Positions 1-11,476 are shown, numbered from the stretch's first letter. The stretch: 64,000 nt of DNA from Myxococcales bacterium 68-20 (GCA_001899635.1 MKVQ01000041.1:248001-312000), one strand, 5' to 3'. Numbers and translations are program-made. Notes: a model not told the origin generated them from the sequence alone.

Positions 1-1283
<1,283 letters not shown>

Positions 1284-1310
1284 TCAAACGAGCGCCAAAG
1301 GCGCACCTCC

Positions 1311-1341
1311 GCGGGTGGTTGGGGCGCGAGCCCCGAGTGGG
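1311..1341 (-). repeat. Dispersed hairpin element, copy 1
   Basis: The palindrome GGGGC-GCGA-GCCCC (1321-1334) is flanked by GCGGGTGGTT. On the minus strand this reads as hairpin, then CCAACCACCCGC, then GGAGGT, just ahead of the HAMP-kinase start. The same block recurs at other intergenic places in this window. Confidence 0.75.
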
Positions 1342-1482
1342 TGCCCCTCCTCGGGCAGGTCGCGGGTGCGTATGCAAGCCCCACACCGTGGCGAAAGCGC
1401 GATCGCCCGATCGGAAGCCTGCGAAATCGAGGCGCGCGGGCGCGATTGCCGCACAGGATCGCCACAGCGAAACGGATCTGCC

Positions 1483-1944
1483 TCAAGTCTGCGCCAACGC
1501 CACCTGACCGCGCTGTGCCCGCTGGATCGCCGACGCGAGCGAATACGCCTCCGCGGTCGCGACACGGAAGCGGGCCGTGATCGCCTCGCCGAGATCGCGC
1601 GCAGCCGACGTGTTGGTACCGGCGAGGATGCGCGCACATTCGGCGATCAGCCTGACATCGGGACAACCGTCGACGACGGTCGCCGTCGACGCGAGCCACT
1701 CCCACCGGAGCCGCTCGCATGTCCGTGCGCGGGGGCGCGCGTCGATGCCCCAGTTGCTCGCGGCAGCGATCGTCGCGTCGAGGAGCGAACGGAGGAAGCT
1801 CGCAGCGCTCTTCGCAGCAACCGCGATCATCTCGTCCTGCGTGCGCCGCGCGCAGAGATCGAAGCCGACAGATGCAGCGTTGCACGCCGAAGCAAGTGCA
1901 AGCGCGGCGTCCGGGAGCTTGCCAAGCCCGTTCGGAGTGATCAT
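1483..1944 (-). CDS. Hypothetical helical protein
   Basis: An open frame of 153 codons from ATG 1944, with an in-frame extension possible to 2136. The composition is that of a folded Ala-rich helical protein (for example ALALASACNAASVGFDLCA, then KSAASFLRSLLDATIAAASN) and not the Arg/Pro-rich noise of the opposite frames. I recognise no family. Phasin-like helical proteins have a similar look, but no signature supports that. There is no clear Shine-Dalgarno sequence. It lies alone between two kinase genes. The reading frame is plausible, the function unknown. Confidence 0.45.
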   Translation of the reverse strand: MITPNGLGKLPDAALALASACNAASVGFDLCARRTQDEMIAVAAKSAASFLRSLLDATIAAASNWGIDARPRARTCERLRWEWLASTATVVDGCPDVRLIAECARILAGTNTSAARDLGEAITARFRVATAEAYSLASAIQRAQRGQVALAQT

Positions 1945-2409
1945 CTCTGCGGGCGCCACTCCCCGTGTGGTCCTGTTCGATACGATGTGGACTCCGTCCG
2001 GCTTGGCCGGGCTGCCCCCACTCCGCTTCACCCGGGGAGTCGACGTATCTGCTCCCGACAAGGACATGGGCCCGCGCCATCGACCACGCGCGACGCGCAG
2101 CTTCCGACGGACCCGCGTTGCCTTGGCTCCCAGCATCGCCCCTCTGCCTCCCCCCCGTCACACGTCGCTCTGCCGGTCTCGTGCCATGCATGCGCTAGCG
2201 CCTTTCTCGCGCGGCGAACGCGTCTGACTGCGCATCCACGCCCGCCTCAGGTGGTGCCTTCCGCTACGCGCGAAGCCTTGCCGCGAGGGAACGGAGCCGC
2301 GCACGCAGCTGGACTGGAACGTGCCTGTGGACAAGTTGGGGCTACGAGCCTCCCCATGCGGGGGGCTCCGATCCGCATCGAACCTCAGCACTCACCCCGA
2401 CAGGACAGA
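1945..2409. other. Intergenic region
   Basis: Between the hypothetical protein and the histidine kinase. No convincing gene is seen. A diverged copy of the dispersed hairpin may lie at about 2334-2370 (GTTGGGGC, CTACGAG, then CCCC). Promoters for both flanking genes would be here, but no clear -35/-10 pair stands out. Confidence 0.4.
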
Positions 2410-3210
2410 ATGACCGTCCAGCCGATCTTCGAGACGCTCGACCGCACCTCGTCCATTCCGGCCGCACCCGAACGCAGTTCGGACGAAAGCACGGCGGATG
2501 CGGCCACGCATCTCGGAGCGTCCAGCGAGCCGAGCCCTTCCGCGCAGCTCCGGACGCAGTTCCTCCGGCGGGTGGCACACGACATCGCCTCCCCCACCGG
2601 GGTCACGATGACCGTGCTCGAGGAGCTCGCGAACGAGAGCTCGCGGCCGGAGCTCGTCGCCATGGCGCGACGCGGCCTCCGGCGGCTGCTTCGTCTGTCG
2701 GAGCAGCTCGCCCTGGCGGCCGATCTCGACGCGGGCCCGCTGTCTCCCGACACGACGCTCGAGGACGTGCGCGGCCTCGTGAAGGACGCTCAGACGCAGG
2801 CGATCGCGATCGACGGTCGGCGCGACATCGTCACGTCGTGCGAGCTGCCCGACGAGAAGCTCGTTGCCGATGTCGACCGCCGGCTCGTGAGCTCGATGCT
2901 GCGCGAGGTGATCGGCAATGCCCTGCGCCTCGCGAGCTCGCGTGTCACCGTCGACGTGAGCCACGCCGACGGCAAGGTGACCGTGCGCGTGCAGGACGAC
3001 GGCCCCGGCTTCTCGAACGAGGTGCTCGCCACCCTCGGCCAACGCTTCACGCCCGGCTCCACGTCGCGAGGGCTTGGCCTCTCGCTCTCGATGGCGAAGG
3101 ACGTCCTCGCTGCGCACAACGGAACGCTGAGCGTCGATGCCAGCACCCTCCCGCCGGGCCGTCGCGGCAATCGCGGCGCGGCCGTGCTCATGACCCTGCC
3201 GCTCGTCTGA
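2410..3210 (+). CDS. Soluble histidine kinase without a sensor domain
   Basis: 266 residues. The first 45 are a Ser/Ala-rich tail. A HisKA domain follows with the H-box FLRRVAHDIASP (His57; Asp follows the His, where Glu is more common). The HATPase domain has an N-box near LREVIGNALRLA, a G1 box DDGPGF and a G2 box SRGLGLSLSMAKDVL. No transmembrane or PAS segment is present, so the input must come through partners or the short N-terminus. ATG 2410 is preceded by AGGA. No receiver gene is directly adjacent; the nearest is the NtrC-type regulator on the opposite strand (3937-5349), whose link is only positional. Confidence 0.88.
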   Translation: MTVQPIFETLDRTSSIPAAPERSSDESTADAATHLGASSEPSPSAQLRTQFLRRVAHDIASPTGVTMTVLEELANESSRPELVAMARRGLRRLLRLSEQLALAADLDAGPLSPDTTLEDVRGLVKDAQTQAIAIDGRRDIVTSCELPDEKLVADVDRRLVSSMLREVIGNALRLASSRVTVDVSHADGKVTVRVQDDGPGFSNEVLATLGQRFTPGSTSRGLGLSLSMAKDVLAAHNGTLSVDASTLPPGRRGNRGAAVLMTLPLV

Positions 3211-3444
3211 ACGACGCACGGTCCACGCGCCCGCGCACGTTCGCACACGGCAGCACGGATGGCGGCCTGTGACGCCCTTCCCGTCTCGGTCGAGGCGAAG
3301 AGCCCCGCACGGGAGCAGCGAAGCGAGCGCCCGCAGCGCGGATGTTCGGCCGCAAGCACTGCGAGACGAGGGCGAGCAACGCCCCGTACCGCCCTGCTCG
3401 TCCCCGACGACGCAGCGGCATCGAACCTGCAAATTCACGACGTG

Positions 3445-3600
3445 ATGAACTCCTCCACGACGAACACCACCGAGCGAGAGCAATGGCGCGCCCGCATCCT
3501 CCGGGCGCTCGCGGAGCTGGATACGGCTCCCCCAGGGCTCGACCGCGAAGCTGCTCCACCGGACGTCGACGCACCTCACTCGTCGACCTCGACGGGCTAG
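3445..3600 (+). CDS. Possible small protein (51 aa)
   Basis: A short frame from ATG 3445. Its central stretch (TEREQWRARILRALAELDTAPPG) could be an amphipathic helix, and the tail is Asp/Pro/Ser-rich. No Shine-Dalgarno sequence or homologue is recognised. It may be chance. Confidence 0.25.
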   Translation: MNSSTTNTTEREQWRARILRALAELDTAPPGLDREAAPPDVDAPHSSTSTG

Positions 3601-3936
3601 CGTCCGCGCCTGAACCTGGGGCTCGCGCCCCGACCACCCACAGAAGTGGGCGCTCGGCCCGCATGGAGCTCGGAGTCATCCCTCGCCCGCACGTGCCGTG
3701 GGGGTGAAGCACGCTGCGTCGCTCCCTTCGTGGTTCGTTCGCGTGCGCGCCCGGCGAACGACCGTCGCAGGTCCACGGGCGCGCTCGCGCGACCGTCGGT
3801 CCCGCGACAGCACCGACGCCCTTCCTTCCGCAGGCGCGCAGCAAGCCACGATCACGCGGCTGCGCGATCACGCGGCGACGTCGAGCCATGCATGACTCGG
3901 CACACGCCGGCTCTGACGAGCGCGCAGGCCGAGGGG
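3601..3936. other. Intergenic region with hairpin element
   Basis: Contains a copy of the dispersed hairpin at 3616-3642. I see no gene in the rest before the stop of the convergent NtrC-type regulator. Confidence 0.5.
3616..3642 (+). repeat. Dispersed hairpin element, copy 2
   Basis: The stem GGGGC-TCGC-GCCCC (3618-3631) is followed by GACCACCCAC, the same order as copy 1 read on its minus strand. Confidence 0.7.
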
Positions 3937-5349
3937 TCAGGAAGGCGGGACTTCCGCCGCGCCCTCGCCCTTCGCGCCGTCGCCGCCCGCCGCGGCTCCG
4001 TAGCGTTCGAGCTTGCGATAGAGCGTGCGGCGATCGAAGCCGAGCACCTGAGCCGCCCGCGACTTGTTCCCGCCGACCAGCGAGAGGACACGCAGGATGT
4101 AGCGTCGCTCGAGCTCGTCCATCGTGACGATCTCCGTCGGATCGTTCGCGGCGACGACGAAGCGCTCGGCACGGTAGGCGCGGATCTTCTCGGGGAGGTC
4201 CTCGACCGTGATTTGATCGAAGCGCGCGAGGGCGACCGCATGCTCCATGCAGTTTTCCAGCTCGCGGACGTTGCCCGGCCAGTTGTAGGCCATGAGCTTC
4301 TCCGCGGCCGTCGTCGACAGCTCGAGCGACGGCTTCGCATTGCGCTCGGCAAACTGCTTGAGGAAGTGCTGCGCGAGGTGAAGGACGTCGCCGCCGCGCT
4401 CGCGGAGCGGCGGCACGTCGATCTTCACGACGTTGATGCGGTAGTAGAGGTCCTCGCGGAAACGCTTCTCGTAGACCTCGTCTTCGAGGTTCCGGTTCGT
4501 CGCGGCGACGATGCGCGCGTCGAAGGGGATCTCCTGGTTGGCGCCGACGGGGCGGACCTTGCGCTCCTGGAGCGCGCGCAGGAGCTTCGGCTGCACGTCG
4601 ATCGGGAGCTCGCCGATCTCGTCGAGGAAGAGCGTTCCGCCGGTCGCCTGGACGAAGAGGCCGGTGCGCTGCGCCTTTGCGTCGGTGAACGCGCCGCGTG
4701 CATGACCGAAGAGCTCGCTCTCGAGGAGCGAGTGCGGGACGGCCGCGCAGTTGATGGCGACGAACGGTCCGTTCCTGCGCCGGCTCCGCGTGTGGATGCC
4801 GCGCGCGATGAGCTCCTTGCCGGTGCCGGTCTCGCCGTGGATGAGGACGGACGCGTCGCTCTCGCCGACACGGTTGATCAGCTCGTAGACCCGCCGCATC
4901 GCGCCGCTCTGTCCAACGATGCGCGCAGCGTCGCCGCCCTCGCCGTCGACGGCCTGACGCAGGCGCTTCACCTCGTCGGAGAGGCGGCGGTGCTGGATGG
5001 CGCGAGAGACGCTGAGGAAGAGGAGCTTCGGGTCGACCGGCTTCGTGATGAAGTCGTACGCGCCCACGCGGATCGCTCCGATCGCGGTCTCGAGGCTCCC
5101 CTGCCCGGTGATCACGACGACCGGCATGTCGGGCCGTGTTCCGAGGACCCGCTCGCAGAGATCGAGGCCGCTCATCTCCGGCATGCTGAGGTCGGTGAGG
5201 ACGACGTCGAAGTCCTGCTCGGCGACGAGCTCGAGTGCGCGCTGCGCGTTCGTCGACGGCGTGACCTTGAACCCGTGGCGGCCAAGTGCCATCTCGAGCA
5301 GGTCGCAGGTCTCCTGCTCATCGTCGACGACCAGGATGTGACCTTTCAT
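3937..5349 (-). CDS. Sigma54-dependent response regulator, NtrC family
   Basis: 470 residues in three classical parts. The receiver domain spans about 3-118, with Asp9/Asp10, phospho-acceptor Asp53 in VVLTDLSMPEMSG, and Lys in FITKP. The AAA+ domain follows with Walker A GETGTGKE, the sigma54 contact loop in a GAFTDA form (canonical GAFTGA) and GTLFLDEIGE. The Fis-type helix-turn-helix is NKSRAAQVLGFDRRTLYRKL, with a Gly/Ala-rich tail. The start at 5349 is chosen over an in-frame ATG at 5376 because the receiver begins directly after it (MKGHILVVDD) and a GAGGT sequence lies upstream. It would open sigma54 promoters after phosphorylation. The cognate kinase is not evident; the orphan kinase at 2410 is a candidate only by proximity. 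Confidence 0.95.
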   Translation of the reverse strand: MKGHILVVDDEQETCDLLEMALGRHGFKVTPSTNAQRALELVAEQDFDVVLTDLSMPEMSGLDLCERVLGTRPDMPVVVITGQGSLETAIGAIRVGAYDFITKPVDPKLLFLSVSRAIQHRRLSDEVKRLRQAVDGEGGDAARIVGQSGAMRRVYELINRVGESDASVLIHGETGTGKELIARGIHTRSRRRNGPFVAINCAAVPHSLLESELFGHARGAFTDAKAQRTGLFVQATGGTLFLDEIGELPIDVQPKLLRALQERKVRPVGANQEIPFDARIVAATNRNLEDEVYEKRFREDLYYRINVVKIDVPPLRERGGDVLHLAQHFLKQFAERNAKPSLELSTTAAEKLMAYNWPGNVRELENCMEHAVALARFDQITVEDLPEKIRAYRAERFVVAANDPTEIVTMDELERRYILRVLSLVGGNKSRAAQVLGFDRRTLYRKLERYGAAAGGDGAKGEGAAEVPPS

Positions 5350-5841
5350 CGTGAGTACCTCGGGAGCATGGGACATTCGAGCCCAGGATTGGCAGCTCTA
5401 CCTACCAGGGCGAGGACCGCGGCAGCATGCGCTGTACCAACACCGAAGCCGCAACGACTCCGCACTTAAGAAGGGTTCCTCACACGCGCAGTCGAGGCAA
5501 GATGCCACGCACGGTGCGCCATGTCACGATTGGGACAGCGGTCGAAGCCCTGAAAAAGCGCGGCGTCATGGCGCATCCACTCCCCGGTCCGATCGGTCCA
5601 CCGCGCCCGTCACGGTGAATGCTGGCCCTTGACGAGCGTCCTCGGTCGCGAGGAATCGAGGCGAGGCGATCGAATGAAGCAGACGATGAAACGCAGCACG
5701 CACGACTCAGACCGCGATGCGCTGCGCCCGTGTGCTGCGCGCGCGACAGTCGAGCTGAGCGTCCTCGGGCAGGCTCGGCTTCACGAGAGCGAGCTCGCCG
5801 CTCGCGCGCGATGATCGCAGAACGCGATCGCCGCGCCTCGG
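5350..5841. other. Intergenic region
   Basis: About 490 bp with lower-GC patches (for example CACTTAAGAAGGGTTCC near 5463). No gene is convincing; a 38-codon frame ending at 5618 has no supporting signal. It probably holds the upstream promoter of the NtrC-type gene. Confidence 0.4.
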
Positions 5842-6369
5842 TCAGCGAGCCTTCTTGCCGGTCCCTCGGGGAGCCCGCTTTCCCTTCTTCGCGGCCGCAG
5901 CCGACGGAGCAGGCGCGGCAGCTTCGGGGTCGGAAGCAGGGGGTGCGGCGGAGGCGGCCGCAGGATCTTCGGCAGGCGCCGCGGGAGGCTCATCGGCGAC
6001 CGTCGCGCCGGCAGCCGAGCTCGCGAACGAGGGCAGCTCCATCGGAGCCGGTGGGTTGGTCGCGAACTGCGTCCGGTTCTTGATCCGCTTGTCGGGGCCC
6101 CAGAGCGCGACACCGAAAGCGCCTGCAGCGCCGACGACGACGATGATGATCCCGAAGAACAGGATCGTCGGGAGTCCAGAGCGTGACCCCGCCGGGGAGT
6201 GGCCCCGGCGAACCGCGGGCGGCGCCGACGCCGGCCCTTCCATCCAGAGCGGTGTGTTCTGAGCCGAGCGCGGGTCAGGCATCGGTGAAGCGGCCCCGCT
6301 CACCGTCACGTTCTCCGTCGCTTGCATGGGTGAAGTGGGTGAAGCGGGATCCGCTTCGAAGTTCCCCAT
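5842..6369 (-). CDS. Hypothetical protein with one membrane segment
   Basis: About 175 residues from ATG 6369; the frame could extend to ATG 6432. A polar N-terminal part is followed by one strong membrane helix (LPTILFFGIIIVVVGAAGAF). After it comes an extended Ala/Pro/Glu/Asp region ending in a basic tail (KKGKRAPRGTGKKAR). This bitopic layout with a low-complexity linker is common in myxobacteria and gives no function. It is divergent from kdpD. Confidence 0.6.
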   Translation of the reverse strand: MGNFEADPASPTSPMQATENVTVSGAASPMPDPRSAQNTPLWMEGPASAPPAVRRGHSPAGSRSGLPTILFFGIIIVVVGAAGAFGVALWGPDKRIKNRTQFATNPPAPMELPSFASSAAGATVADEPPAAPAEDPAAASAAPPASDPEAAAPAPSAAAAKKGKRAPRGTGKKAR

Positions 6370-6612
6370 GAACTCAGTCCAGCACCGCTCGTGCCATTCG
6401 TCGAGCCCCGAAATTTCCCGACATTTTTGCATTCAGCACCGGCCGAGACCGGATCACCGTTAGCTCGGTTCGGCAAAAGATGAATCAGGCTGGGGTTGCG
6501 ACGACGCTGGCCGAGCCGCGGAGATCGCTCCGCGTGCAGGCCTCGCTGTCGAGCTCGACCGTTCCGAGGAGCGAGTGGCAGGTGACGGGCGATCGTCCTA
6601 ACGAACGTCACG

Positions 6613-9399
6613 ATGCGCGCGGGCCGAGGAGAGAGCGCACGAACGAAGGAGCGGCCAGACCCGGATGAGCTGCTCGCCGAGGTGCGACGCGACGAGGTCC
6701 AGTCCACCCGCGGTCACCTCACGATCTTCTTCGGCGCTGCGCCCGGAGTCGGAAAGACGTACGCGATGCTCGAGTCGGCGCGCCTCGAGCGTGAAGAAGG
6801 CCGCGACGTCGTGGTCGGCCTCGTCGAGACGCATGGCCGGTACGACACCAACGCGCTCCTGCTCGGCCTCGAGATCATCCCTCGGCGCAAGGCCGAGCAC
6901 AGAGGCGTGAAGCTTGAGGAGCTCGACCTCGACGCAGCGCTGGCGCGGCGCCCCGGGCTCATCCTGGTCGATGAGCTCGCTCACACGAACGCGCCCGGCT
7001 CGCGGCACACGAAGCGTTGGCAGGACATCGAGGAGCTCCTCGCATCGGGCATCGATGTCTACACGACGCTCAACGTGCAGCACCTCGAGAGCCAGAAGGA
7101 CGTCGTCGCACAGATCACCCACGTCATCGTGCGCGAGACGGTGCCGGACTCCGTCTTCGAAGGGGCGGACGACGTTCGCCTGATCGATCTCCCGATCGAC
7201 GAGCTCCTCGAGCGCCTCCGCGAGGGCAAGGTCTACATCCCCGAGCAAGCCGAGATCGCGCGTGAGAGCTTCTTCCAGGAAGGCAACCTGATCGCCCTCC
7301 GCGAGCTTGCGCTCCGCCTGACGGCGCAGCAGGTCGACACGCAGATGCGCGCGTACCGGACGAAGCACGGGATCGACCGCACCTGGCCCGCGTCCGAGCG
7401 CGTCCTCGTGTGCGTGAGCCCGAGCCCGACCTCCGAGCACGTCATCCGAGGCGCGCGCCGACTGGCAGCAGGCCTCCATGCCGACCTCCTCGCCGCGAAC
7501 GTCGAGACGCCGGCGTCGATCCGCCTCTCCGCCGCCGACCGGCGACGGATCGCCGACCACATGCGCCTGGCCCAGAGCCTCGGCGCCGAGACGGTGACGC
7601 TCAGCGGCCCGCGAAGCGCCGAGGAGGTCACGCGCTTCGCGCGCTCCCGCAACGTGACACGGATCGTCGTCGGCAAGCCGACCCACGCCCGCTGGCTCGA
7701 TCGGCTGCGCCCGTCCTTCCTCGACGCGCTCGTTCGGCTCAGCGAGGACATCGACGTGCACGTGCTCACGGGCGAGGACCTGGTAGCGCCCCGGCCGCCG
7801 CCGGAGCGACGGCCTCCGCGCCGGGTGGAGCTCACGGGCTTCGTGGCGGCCCTCGCGCTCATCGCCGTGATCACGGGCGTCTCCGGGCTCCTGTTCGTGA
7901 ACGCGCAGCTCGCGGACGTCGTGATGATCTACCTCCTCGCCATCGTCCTCGTCTCTCTTCGATGGGGCCTCTGGCCGTCGCTCCTCGCCGCGGTGCTCTC
8001 GGTCATCCTGCTCGACTTCTTCTTCGTCGCCCCGCTCCACGCCTTCGCGATGACCGACGTGAAGCACATCGCCACCTCCAGCGTGATGCTCGTCGTCGCG
8101 GTCGTGATCAGCGGGCTCACGAAGCGCGTCCGCGATCAGATGGAGGCGGCACGCGAGCGCGAGGTCCGCACCGCCAGCCTCTACTCCCTGAGCCGCGCGC
8201 TCGCGCGCGCGAAGACGACGAGCGACGTGGCGGCCGCCGGCGCCAAACATGTCCACGACGTCTTCGGCGCACCGGCCTGCGTCCTCGTCGTCGACCACGA
8301 CCGCGCGCGGCTCACGCCGCAGGTGAGCGGCACGCCGTGGTCGTTCGATCTCGACGAGAAAGAGCTCGCCGTCGCCGAGTGGACGCGCCAGCACGGCCGA
8401 CCGGCCGGCGCCGGAACCGACACCCTGCCGGCGTCGGCAGGCTCCTACTTTCCGCTCGAAGCGTCGTCCTCGCGCATCGGCGTCCTCGGTCTCCGGCGGA
8501 CGCCCGGTGGCCTCGATCACGAGCGGCGCCAGCACCTCCAGGCGTTCGCCGGGCAGATCGCCGGCGCGCTCGAGCGCACGCGCCTCGCGGAGCAGGCGCA
8601 ACGAGCGCAGCTCCGGATCGAGGCCGAGCAGCTCCGCAACTCGCTCCTCTCGTCGGTCTCTCACGATCTACGGACACCGCTCGCCGTGATCACCGGTACG
8701 GCGAGCACGTTGCTCGAGACGGAGATCGCGCCGCCGGCGCAGAAGGAGCTCGCAGAGGCGATCCTCGTCGAGGCCGAGCGCATGCACCGGCTCGTGCGCA
8801 ACCTCCTCGACATGACGCGCCTCGAGGCTGGCGCGGTCGAGGTCCACAAGGAGTGGCAGTCGCTGGAGGAAACGGTGGGCGCCGCGCTCGAGCGCACGGT
8901 GCGCGTCCTCGGGTCGCGCCCCGTCACCACCGACGTGCCGGCCGACCTCCCGCTCGTCCCGTACGACTCCGTCTTGCTCCAGCAGGTGCTGGTGAACCTC
9001 CTCGAGAACGCCGCCAAATACACGCCGGCGGGGACGCCGGTCCTCGTCGCGGCTCGTCGTGGCAAGGACGCCGTCGAGGTGGTCGTCGCGGACCACGGAC
9101 CGGGCCTTCCGCCCGGCGAAGAGACACGCATCTTCGAGAAGTTCTATCGCGCGGAGACCGGACGCGGCGGCGGCGCGGGGCTCGGCCTCACGATCTGCAA
9201 GGGCATCGTCGCGGCTCACGGCGGCCGGATCTGGGCGGTCAACTGCAACGGCGGAGGCGCCGCGTTCCACTTCACGCTCCCGATCGAGGGCGAGCCCCCG
9301 AGCCTCACACCACCTCGGCGCCGGCGCCCGTCACGACCTCGAGCCCGAGCCCGCATCGCGCCGGGAGCTGCACCGCGCGCACGAACGCGGCTGCTCTGA
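6613..9399 (+). CDS. kdpD: KdpD osmosensitive K+ channel sensor kinase
   Basis: 928 residues, the full KdpD layout. The N-terminal KdpD domain carries Walker A GAAPGVGKTYAML at about residue 41 and the motif DELAHTNAPGSRH. A Usp-like domain spans about 250-375. Four membrane helices lie at about 406-504, followed by a GAF-like region. HisKA has the phospho-acceptor His684 in SSVSHDLRTPLAV, and HATPase has NLLENAAKYTP, DHGPGLPPGEE and GLGLTICKGIVAAHGG. The tail after the HATPase is short, Arg/Pro-rich and not conserved. It senses low K+ or osmotic stress and normally phosphorylates KdpE. Here it precedes the transporter genes, opposite to the E. coli order kdpFABC-DE, and no kdpE is seen nearby. 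Start ATG 6613 has no strong Shine-Dalgarno sequence. Confidence 0.96.
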   Translation: MRAGRGESARTKERPDPDELLAEVRRDEVQSTRGHLTIFFGAAPGVGKTYAMLESARLEREEGRDVVVGLVETHGRYDTNALLLGLEIIPRRKAEHRGVKLEELDLDAALARRPGLILVDELAHTNAPGSRHTKRWQDIEELLASGIDVYTTLNVQHLESQKDVVAQITHVIVRETVPDSVFEGADDVRLIDLPIDELLERLREGKVYIPEQAEIARESFFQEGNLIALRELALRLTAQQVDTQMRAYRTKHGIDRTWPASERVLVCVSPSPTSEHVIRGARRLAAGLHADLLAANVETPASIRLSAADRRRIADHMRLAQSLGAETVTLSGPRSAEEVTRFARSRNVTRIVVGKPTHARWLDRLRPSFLDALVRLSEDIDVHVLTGEDLVAPRPPPERRPPRRVELTGFVAALALIAVITGVSGLLFVNAQLADVVMIYLLAIVLVSLRWGLWPSLLAAVLSVILLDFFFVAPLHAFAMTDVKHIATSSVMLVVAVVISGLTKRVRDQMEAAREREVRTASLYSLSRALARAKTTSDVAAAGAKHVHDVFGAPACVLVVDHDRARLTPQVSGTPWSFDLDEKELAVAEWTRQHGRPAGAGTDTLPASAGSYFPLEASSSRIGVLGLRRTPGGLDHERRQHLQAFAGQIAGALERTRLAEQAQRAQLRIEAEQLRNSLLSSVSHDLRTPLAVITGTASTLLETEIAPPAQKELAEAILVEAERMHRLVRNLLDMTRLEAGAVEVHKEWQSLEETVGAALERTVRVLGSRPVTTDVPADLPLVPYDSVLLQQVLVNLLENAAKYTPAGTPVLVAARRGKDAVEVVVADHGPGLPPGEETRIFEKFYRAETGRGGGAGLGLTICKGIVAAHGGRIWAVNCNGGGAAFHFTLPIEGEPPSLTPPRRRRPSRPRARARIAPGAAPRARTRLL

Positions 9400-9512
9400 T
9401 CGCCTGACGCTACTGCCTGAATGCCGTGTCGAGCACGACGTTTGCAGCGTTGCGTCGACGATCCGCGCGCGCGCTCGAGCGCCACCGCGCGAGCGCGTGA
9501 AGTGGTGCACCC

Positions 9513-9602
9513 GTGGACTTCGTCTTCGTCGGTCTGGCCCTCGTCCTCTTCACCCTGACGCTCGGACTCGTCCGCCTCTGCGAGTCGCTCGAGCCGGAGT
9601 GA
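9513..9602 (+). CDS. Small membrane peptide upstream of kdpF
   Basis: A 29-codon frame from GTG 9513 to TGA 9602. It encodes a single hydrophobic helix (FVFVGLALVLFTLTLGLV) ending in RLCESLEPE. It sits 8 bp before kdpF. Single-helix proteins of this pattern are often found just ahead of kdpF/kdpA in other genomes, so it may be an accessory subunit of the Kdp complex. Its shortness is the main doubt. Confidence 0.6.
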   Translation: MDFVFVGLALVLFTLTLGLVRLCESLEPE

Positions 9603-9609
9603 CATCGTC

Positions 9610-9705
9610 GTGTCCGACCTCCACTACGTCGCCTTCGCCATCGTCGCGGTAGGGCTCCTCGTCTACCTCGTGCTCGCGATGCTGAAGCCCGAGAGGTTCT
9701 CGTGA
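9610..9705 (+). CDS. kdpF: KdpF, small stabilising subunit of the K+ ATPase
   Basis: 31 codons from GTG 9610. A single membrane helix is followed by the family's typical end, [15 protein letters not shown]. KdpF sits in the membrane beside KdpA and stabilises the KdpFABC complex. Its stop overlaps the GTG start of kdpA (GTGA at 9702-9705), implying translational coupling. Confidence 0.8.
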   Translation: MSDLHYVAFAIVAVGLLVYLVLAMLKPERFS

Positions 9706-11447
9706 CCGCGAGCACCGTCCTCCAGCTCGCGCTCTTCTGCGGCCTGCTCGTCGCGATCGTGAAGCCGCTCGGCGGCTACATGGCGCGCGTCTACGAGGGC
9801 GAAGCCCGCATCGCGTCGCGCCTGCTCGGTCCGCTCGAGCGGCTCGTTTACCGCGTGCTGCGCGTCGATCCCGGCGAAGAGATGACCTGGAAGACGTACG
9901 CGCTCGCCGTGCTGACGTTCAACCTCGCCGGCCTGCTCTTCGTCTACCTGCTGGCGCGGATGCAGGCGTCGCTGCCGCTGGACCCGGCGGGCGTCGGCCC
10001 GGTCGCGCCTCATGCCGCCTTCAACACTGCCGTCAGCTTCGCCACGAACACGAACTGGCAGAGCTACAGCGCGGAGACGACGCTTTCCTACTTCACCCAG
10101 ATGCTCGGGCTCACGGTCCAGAACTTCGTCTCGGCGGCGACCGGGATGGCCGTTCTCGCCGCGTTCGTCCGCGGCTTCTCGCGCAAGAGCGCCGCGACGC
10201 TCGGGAGCTTCTGGGTCGACCTGACGCGAACGGTCGTCTTCATCCTCATGCCGCTCGCGCTCGTGATCGCGATTCTCCTCGTGTCCCAGGGCGTGGTGCA
10301 GACCTTCGGTGACCACGCGAGCGGCTCGCTCGTCGAGGCGATGAAGGCGCCCTCGGGCGAGACCGTCCGCGAGCAGGTCCTCGCCGTCGGTCCGGCAGCC
10401 TCGCAGGTCGCGATCAAGCAGCTCGGCACGAACGGCGGCGGGTTCTTCGCCGTCAACTCGGCCCACCCCTTCGAGAACCCGACGCCGCTCTCGAACTTCG
10501 TCGAGATGTTCTCGCTCCTGATGCTGCCGGCATCCCTCTGCTACACGTTCGGCAAGCTGATCGGCGACACGCGGCAGGGCTGGGCCCTCCTCGCTGCGAT
10601 GTTCGTGATCTTCTTGCCGCTGCTGGCGCTCGCCGTCACCCAGGAACAAGCCGGCAATCCTGCGCTCGGCGGCCTCCCGATCGACCAGGCGGCGAGCGCG
10701 CTGCAATCCGGCGGCAACATGGAGGGCAAGGAGGTCCGGTTCGGCATCGCGACCTCTGCGCTCTGGGCAACGGCCACCACCGCGGCGTCGAACGGCTCGG
10801 TGAACGCGATGCTCGATTCGTTCACACCGCTCGGCGGGCTCGTTCCGATGTGGCTGATGCAGCTCGGCGAGGTCGTCTTCGGCGGAGCCGGCTCGGGGCT
10901 GTACGGGATGCTGATCTTCGCCCTCGTAGCAGTCTTCGTCGCCGGGCTCATGGTCGGCCGCACCCCCGAGCTGCTCGGCAAGAAGATCGAAGCGTACGAG
11001 ATGAAGATGGCGTCGCTCGTCATCCTCGTCCCGCCCGCGCTCGTCCTCGTCGCGACCGCAATCGCCTGCGTGACGGACGCCGGACGACGAGGCGTGGGGA
11101 ACCCTTCGGCGCACGGGTTCAGCGAGATCCTCTACGCCTTCTCCTCGCAGGCGAGCAACAACGGCAGCGCCTTCGCCGGCCTCGCAGCCGACACCCCGTT
11201 CTACGACACGCTCGGCGCCGTCTGCATGTTCGGCGCACGCTACTGGCTCATCGTGCCGGTGCTCGCGGTCGCCGGTTCCCTCGCGAAGAAACGCAGTGTG
11301 CCGAAGTCGCGCGGGACGCTCCCGACGCACGATGCGCTCTTCGTAGCGATGCTCGTCGGCGTGGTGCTGATCGTCGGCGCGTTGACCTTCATCCCCGCCC
11401 TCGCGCTCGGCCCCATCGTCGAGCACCTCGTGGCTCATGGGTCCTGA
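9702..11447 (+). CDS. kdpA: KdpA, K+-binding translocating subunit
   Basis: 581 residues and about ten membrane helices. The family signatures are present: [11 protein letters not shown], the selectivity-filter segment [25 protein letters not shown] in two parts, and [14 protein letters not shown]. It forms the K+ path of KdpFABC, related to Trk/Ktr channels. GTG start 9702 overlaps the kdpF stop. The length is normal for KdpA. kdpB follows after 29 bp. Confidence 0.96.
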   Translation: MTASTVLQLALFCGLLVAIVKPLGGYMARVYEGEARIASRLLGPLERLVYRVLRVDPGEEMTWKTYALAVLTFNLAGLLFVYLLARMQASLPLDPAGVGPVAPHAAFNTAVSFATNTNWQSYSAETTLSYFTQMLGLTVQNFVSAATGMAVLAAFVRGFSRKSAATLGSFWVDLTRTVVFILMPLALVIAILLVSQGVVQTFGDHASGSLVEAMKAPSGETVREQVLAVGPAASQVAIKQLGTNGGGFFAVNSAHPFENPTPLSNFVEMFSLLMLPASLCYTFGKLIGDTRQGWALLAAMFVIFLPLLALAVTQEQAGNPALGGLPIDQAASALQSGGNMEGKEVRFGIATSALWATATTAASNGSVNAMLDSFTPLGGLVPMWLMQLGEVVFGGAGSGLYGMLIFALVAVFVAGLMVGRTPELLGKKIEAYEMKMASLVILVPPALVLVATAIACVTDAGRRGVGNPSAHGFSEILYAFSSQASNNGSAFAGLAADTPFYDTLGAVCMFGARYWLIVPVLAVAGSLAKKRSVPKSRGTLPTHDALFVAMLVGVVLIVGALTFIPALALGPIVEHLVAHGS

Positions 11448-11476
11448 GATGGCTCACCCGAAGGCAGGCAGCTGAA

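Noticed and set aside
3188-3889. A 233-codon minus frame after the orphan kinase
   Set aside because: Its sequence is Arg/Pro-rich, spans a hairpin element, and lacks any domain.
5427-5618. A 63-codon + frame between the NtrC-type and one-TM genes
   Set aside because: No Shine-Dalgarno sequence and no recognisable features; chance cannot be excluded.
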